From Thermoplasmata archaeon (GTDB taxonomy: Archaea > Thermoplasmatota > Thermoplasmata > Lutacidiplasmatales > UBA184), in the NCBI GenBank assembly GCA_035532555.1, contig DATKQS010000023.1:1-64000 (forward strand): 64,000 bases of DNA, read 5' to 3'. Below the pieces are notes generated by a model that saw nothing but the letters and a program-made list of their open reading frames with translations, ran no database searches and had not been told where the DNA came from. Below, one piece after another: positions 61,393 through 64,000 of this stretch. Numbering within the stretch: position 1 is the stretch's first letter; each line of letters starts with the position of its first letter. Both the position numbers and the translations under genes were made by a program.

Positions 61393-61460
61393 CGCGGTGG
61401 GAACGGTCCGATGGGGACCCGAGGCTATAGGAGTTGCGGCGAGTATGGGCCGAGCGAACG

Positions 61461-61919
61461 ATGCGCGGGGGGGAGGACGCCGACCCGGCCTTCGACGAAT
61501 TCCTGGAGCTGTGGCGTCGGCTCTGGCGCGCGAACCGCGACGACGCCGCGGTAATCCTGGTCGAAGGCGAGCGCGATCGCCGATCCCTGACCCGTCTCGG
61601 CCTGGAAGGAGAGATCGCGCTCGTGCACCGCGGAAAGTCCCTCGCCGAGACCGCGCAGGCGCTCGTGCAGCGCCACCGGGCGGTCATCCTGCTCACGGAC
61701 TGGGACAGAGAGGGAGGGAACCTCGCCCGACGGCTCCGCGCTCTACTCCAGGTCGGGGGGGTCGCGCTCGATCTCGAGTACCGGCGCCGTCTCGCCCGCA
61801 TCCTTCGCGGAGAGGTGGTCCACGTGGAGGGACTCTACGGATGGGCCCAGCGCATGGCCGAACGCCGGGGCGCCACGATCACGGAGACGCTGGAGCGCCT
61901 GCAGGCCGACGGCCCCTAA
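61461..61919 (+). CDS. Toprim-domain protein
   Basis: 152 residues from the ATG at 61461. The Toprim motifs are [16 protein letters not shown] (Glu) and [17 protein letters not shown] (DxD). Small Toprim proteins include DnaG-like and RNase M5-like enzymes acting on nucleic acid. A helical C-terminus follows. A TATA-like GGCTATAGG lies about 30 nt upstream. It shares a divergent promoter region with GINS and overlaps the eL15 end by 4 bp. Confidence 0.82.
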   Translation: MRGGEDADPAFDEFLELWRRLWRANRDDAAVILVEGERDRRSLTRLGLEGEIALVHRGKSLAETAQALVQRHRAVILLTDWDREGGNLARRLRALLQVGGVALDLEYRRRLARILRGEVVHVEGLYGWAQRMAERRGATITETLERLQADGP

Positions 61920-62530
61920 GGGATGACCTTGGTCTGGGTCCGGCGCGTGTCCCGGCGGTTGCGCGTGCGCGAGGGACGCATCCGTTCGGCACCCTTGCCT
62001 TTCCAGCGGAGCCCACGGGTCTCGCGACCGGCGCTCGTTAGACCGCGATAGACCCGACCCTTCTGCGTGGGGGCCGCCATCCACTCGGTCTTCGGGTCCG
62101 CGATGATCGACGGGTGGCTGACGTCGACGAGGATGACCTCGAAGAACTTCTCCTTGCCGTCCTCTCCCACCCAGTACGAGTTCAGAACCTCGAGATTCGG
62201 ATAGTGCTTCTGCGCGCGCTCCTCGGCGATGCGCTTCAGGCTCTTGGCGAGGGTCATTCGATTGATACCCTTGCGCTTCGGGCGACGCCCGGCGATGATC
62301 GCCCGGTGCCGCTGGCCCCCTCGGCGAACGCGCACGCGAACGACGATGAATCCCTCTTTGGCACGATAGCCGACGGCGCGGGCCCGGTCCAGTCGGACCG
62401 GGTGCTCGACGCGGGTGACGGTGTTTTCCCGTCGCCAGGTCAATAGCCGCTCGTGGCGGAGGGCGGCCCCTTCGTCCCCGAGGGTGGCCCGGAACGACCG
62501 GCCCATGCGGCTGTACGCGGACTCCGCCAT
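61916..62530 (-). CDS. rpl15e: Ribosomal protein eL15
   Basis: 204 residues, very basic. [40 protein letters not shown] and the [20 protein letters not shown] region are diagnostic, ending with the [20 protein letters not shown] stretch that runs through 23S rRNA. It is monocistronic, with its own TATA box. Confidence 0.94.
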   Translation of the reverse strand: MAESAYSRMGRSFRATLGDEGAALRHERLLTWRRENTVTRVEHPVRLDRARAVGYRAKEGFIVVRVRVRRGGQRHRAIIAGRRPKRKGINRMTLAKSLKRIAEERAQKHYPNLEVLNSYWVGEDGKEKFFEVILVDVSHPSIIADPKTEWMAAPTQKGRVYRGLTSAGRETRGLRWKGKGAERMRPSRTRNRRDTRRTQTKVIP

Positions 62531-62854
62531 GCTGGAAACGCGCGGCCCACCCGCGCCCCGACTATAAAGCCTCCCCCGCTCTCACCGCCGGGGCGGGGGA
62601 GTCGGGGTCCGTGCCGCGCCCCGTACGTATGACCCGTTGCTGCCATCCGGCCCCAGCGCGGAGCCCGGCGGCTAGCGCGATACCCTCCTGCGGGCCCAGC
62701 CTTCGGCTGGCCTCTCTTCGTTCGCGTTCCGAACTTTCAAATAACCCTACCCGGATAGGCGTGGGAGCACGAGGACCCGTGGGCGCAACAGCGCTGACAG
62801 AATGGTCTCCCGAACATCGCCGCGCCGGACTCGGCTCGCGCTCTGGAGTGTTGC
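62531..62854. other. Divergent intergenic region, possible structured RNA
   Basis: 324 bp between eL15 and the zinc-ribbon membrane protein. A minus-strand TATA box (62562-62569) serves eL15, and TTTCAAATAA at 62735-62744 on the plus strand fits the zinc-ribbon gene with a leader of about 85 nt. The DNA between them is very GC-rich and contains hairpins, e.g. CCAGC-CTTCG-GCTGG at 62697-62711. On the minus strand GGGGCCGGATGGCAGCAAC (62661-62643) resembles the tip of SRP RNA helix 8, but the tetraloop and 5' loop do not match well. Confidence 0.35.
62562..62569 (-). promoter_or_regulatory. TATA box of eL15
   Basis: Minus-strand CTTTATAG, 32-39 nt before the eL15 ATG, the usual spacing for a nearly leaderless archaeal message. 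Confidence 0.6.
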
Positions 62855-63979
62855 ATGAGGGCTTGTAGTAAGTGCGGTCGGGCCAACGAGGATTCTGCCA
62901 GCTTCTGCCACGGGTGCGGTGCTCCGCTCGCTATGGCAGGGGCCCCGGCGTACGCCCCCCCTGTTTCATCCGCCCCTCCTTCGCCGCCGAGCCCATACTC
63001 TCCCGGGCCCCCGCCGGCCTACGTACCTCCGCCGGCTGCTCCCTATCCGCCCCCGCCCGGAAGCGCCTCCGTTCCACCCTACTCGCCCCCTCCCTCGCCG
63101 TACGTGACCGCGGACCTCTCTCGACCGTCCGCCCGACGACCTCCCGGCTACCGACACCGCAGGAGAACGACCGCGGCGGTGCTCCTTGCGCTGGGGTTCA
63201 TTCTATCGGCGATCGCTCTCGGCACCGGGTGGTGGTCGGTGAGTGGAGGGGGCGTTAACATCTACTATACCCCCGGCAACTCGTTCTCCTGCAGCGGCGC
63301 CGGTTGTCCCACCACCCTCACCTACTCGGTGATCAGCAGCCAGATGGCGAACCTGTACTCCGCGATCGATTACATGATCATCGTCGTGGTCATCCTCGCC
63401 ATCATCGCTACCGCCTTCGCATTCCTCGGGGCCTACGGTGTGACCTTTGGCCGAGGTCAACTGAGCCTGATCGTACTCCTCTCCGTCGTAGCCGGGGTGC
63501 TGAGCGTGGCACCGGTCATCTACGCCGCCCTCGGACAGCCTGCGGCGTTTCAGGCCGCCAACGGCGGTTGCAACGGCCCATCGTACTGTACCTCGTTCTT
63601 CTACGGTTCGTACGGCACCGGAGCCAGCACCTTCAGCTACGGCCCGTTCGTTGGATGGTACGCTGCTCTCGTGGGCTTCGTCTTCTTGATCGCGGGAGGC
63701 GCGCTATATTCACGGACCAGAACGGAACCGTTCACGATGGACGAACTGGCGGCCTCGGCCCAGTTGCCTGTTCCGGGCATGGTCCCTGGAGCACCCGGTG
63801 GAGCTTCTCCTTGGGCGCAACCTCCCGCTCCCGCATGGCCGCCCCCTCCCCCCACCCCGCAGCCCGGCTGGCCTCCGGTGCAGCAGGGCTCGGCCCCACC
63901 GATCACGTGCCCCCGTTGCGGGATGACGAACGCAAGCACCGCGACCAGTTGCTGGCGTTGCCAGTCCCCGTTGCGCTAA
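62855..63979 (+). CDS. Zinc-ribbon, proline-rich membrane protein
   Basis: 374 residues. An N-terminal zinc ribbon (CSKCGRANEDSASFCHGCG) is followed by about 75 residues rich in Pro, Tyr and Ser, then four membrane helices (about 108-130, 170-200, 205-230 and 265-290), a second proline-rich stretch and a C-terminal ribbon CPRCGMTNASTATSCWRCQ. Such ribbon-membrane proteins are common in archaea, with unknown roles. The stop codon TAA is directly followed by an IS5-like terminal repeat. Confidence 0.75.
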   Translation: MRACSKCGRANEDSASFCHGCGAPLAMAGAPAYAPPVSSAPPSPPSPYSPGPPPAYVPPPAAPYPPPPGSASVPPYSPPPSPYVTADLSRPSARRPPGYRHRRRTTAAVLLALGFILSAIALGTGWWSVSGGGVNIYYTPGNSFSCSGAGCPTTLTYSVISSQMANLYSAIDYMIIVVVILAIIATAFAFLGAYGVTFGRGQLSLIVLLSVVAGVLSVAPVIYAALGQPAAFQAANGGCNGPSYCTSFFYGSYGTGASTFSYGPFVGWYAALVGFVFLIAGGALYSRTRTEPFTMDELAASAQLPVPGMVPGAPGGASPWAQPPAPAWPPPPPTPQPGWPPVQQGSAPPITCPRCGMTNASTATSCWRCQSPLR

Positions 63980-64000
63980 GTACCTATCCGAAAACCCCGG
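63980..64000 (+). repeat. Probable terminal repeat of a second IS5-type element
   Basis: GTACCTATCCGAAAACC directly follows TAA (63977-63979). It matches the TAA|GAGCCTATCCGGAAACC end of the IS5-family element at 56372 in spacing and in most positions. The element would continue beyond the window. Confidence 0.5.

Noticed and set aside
1-64000. CRISPR arrays and rRNA genes
   Set aside because: No regularly spaced direct repeats and no rRNA-like conserved stretches were seen on reading both strands.

Overview
The window is high-GC archaeal DNA. Several things place it in the Archaea: ribosomal proteins found only in archaea and eukaryotes (eL42, eS27, eL15, the uL1-uL10-P1 stalk set), aIF2-alpha, aIF5A with its hypusine motif, Nop10, Nop5-fibrillarin, GINS, and ether-lipid enzymes (CDP-archaeol synthase, GGGP and DGGGP synthases). 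Many genes start about 25-35 nt after a TATA-like element, as leaderless archaeal genes do. The secreted S53 peptidase with Ig-like repeats, the mix of MFS and heavy-metal transporters and the base composition suggest an uncultivated terrestrial member of the Thermoplasmatota; that placement is inference.

Layout. 1-7 kb is accessory: an IS630 transposase cut by the window edge, a VapBC pair, a 1-kb non-coding stretch with palindromes, an MFS exporter, and an IS607 element (serine recombinase plus TnpB) just upstream of ilvE, a cupin and a VOC protein. 7-16 kb holds a large membrane-anchored S53 peptidase, an acyl-CoA dehydrogenase/CoA-transferase pair, a haem-oxygenase-like protein and an HTH-ferritin-like fusion. 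15-22.3 kb is a tightly overlapping minus-strand housekeeping run: tRNA-splicing endonuclease, pyrE, carS, an M20 peptidase, DUF2070, GGGP synthase and DGGGP synthase. 22.5-34.7 kb holds an M16 peptidase pair, DtdA, Usp, a heavy-metal P-type ATPase, a phosphate-type MFS fused to a DUF47 domain, a tyrosine phenol-lyase/tryptophanase-type enzyme and a radical SAM protein.

34.8-37.8 kb is decayed: two ruined GNAT acetyltransferase genes flank a tRNA-Glu(CUC) gene that appears to carry a 30-nt intron in its T arm. One GNAT gene is split by a TnpB-only IS element whose ends can be placed to the base. 38-40 kb has aIF5A, a zinc-ribbon nucleotidyltransferase/HEPN pair and a small membrane protein. 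40.6-53 kb is mainly information processing: an RHH regulator, cobalamin adenosyltransferase, a YchF-type GTPase; an operon eL42-eS27-aIF2-alpha-Nop10-wHTH-Trm56-mevalonate kinase; uL1-uL10-P1; purF-nop5-fibrillarin; and Drg GTPase.

53-58.4 kb is accessory again: a HerA/VirB4-like ATPase with a divergent wHTH gene, an IS5-family element with matching inverted repeats, a TAA target duplication and an extra zinc-ribbon gene inside it, and an AbrB-VapC pair. 58.7-64 kb holds PAC2, a MidA-type methyltransferase, GINS, a Toprim protein, eL15 and a zinc-ribbon membrane protein. The window ends in what looks like the terminal repeat of another IS5-type element.

No CRISPR array or rRNA was seen. The most unusual items are the tRNA-Glu with a T-arm insertion, the IS5 element with a passenger gene, the PHS-DUF47 fusion and the HTH-ferritin-like fusion.
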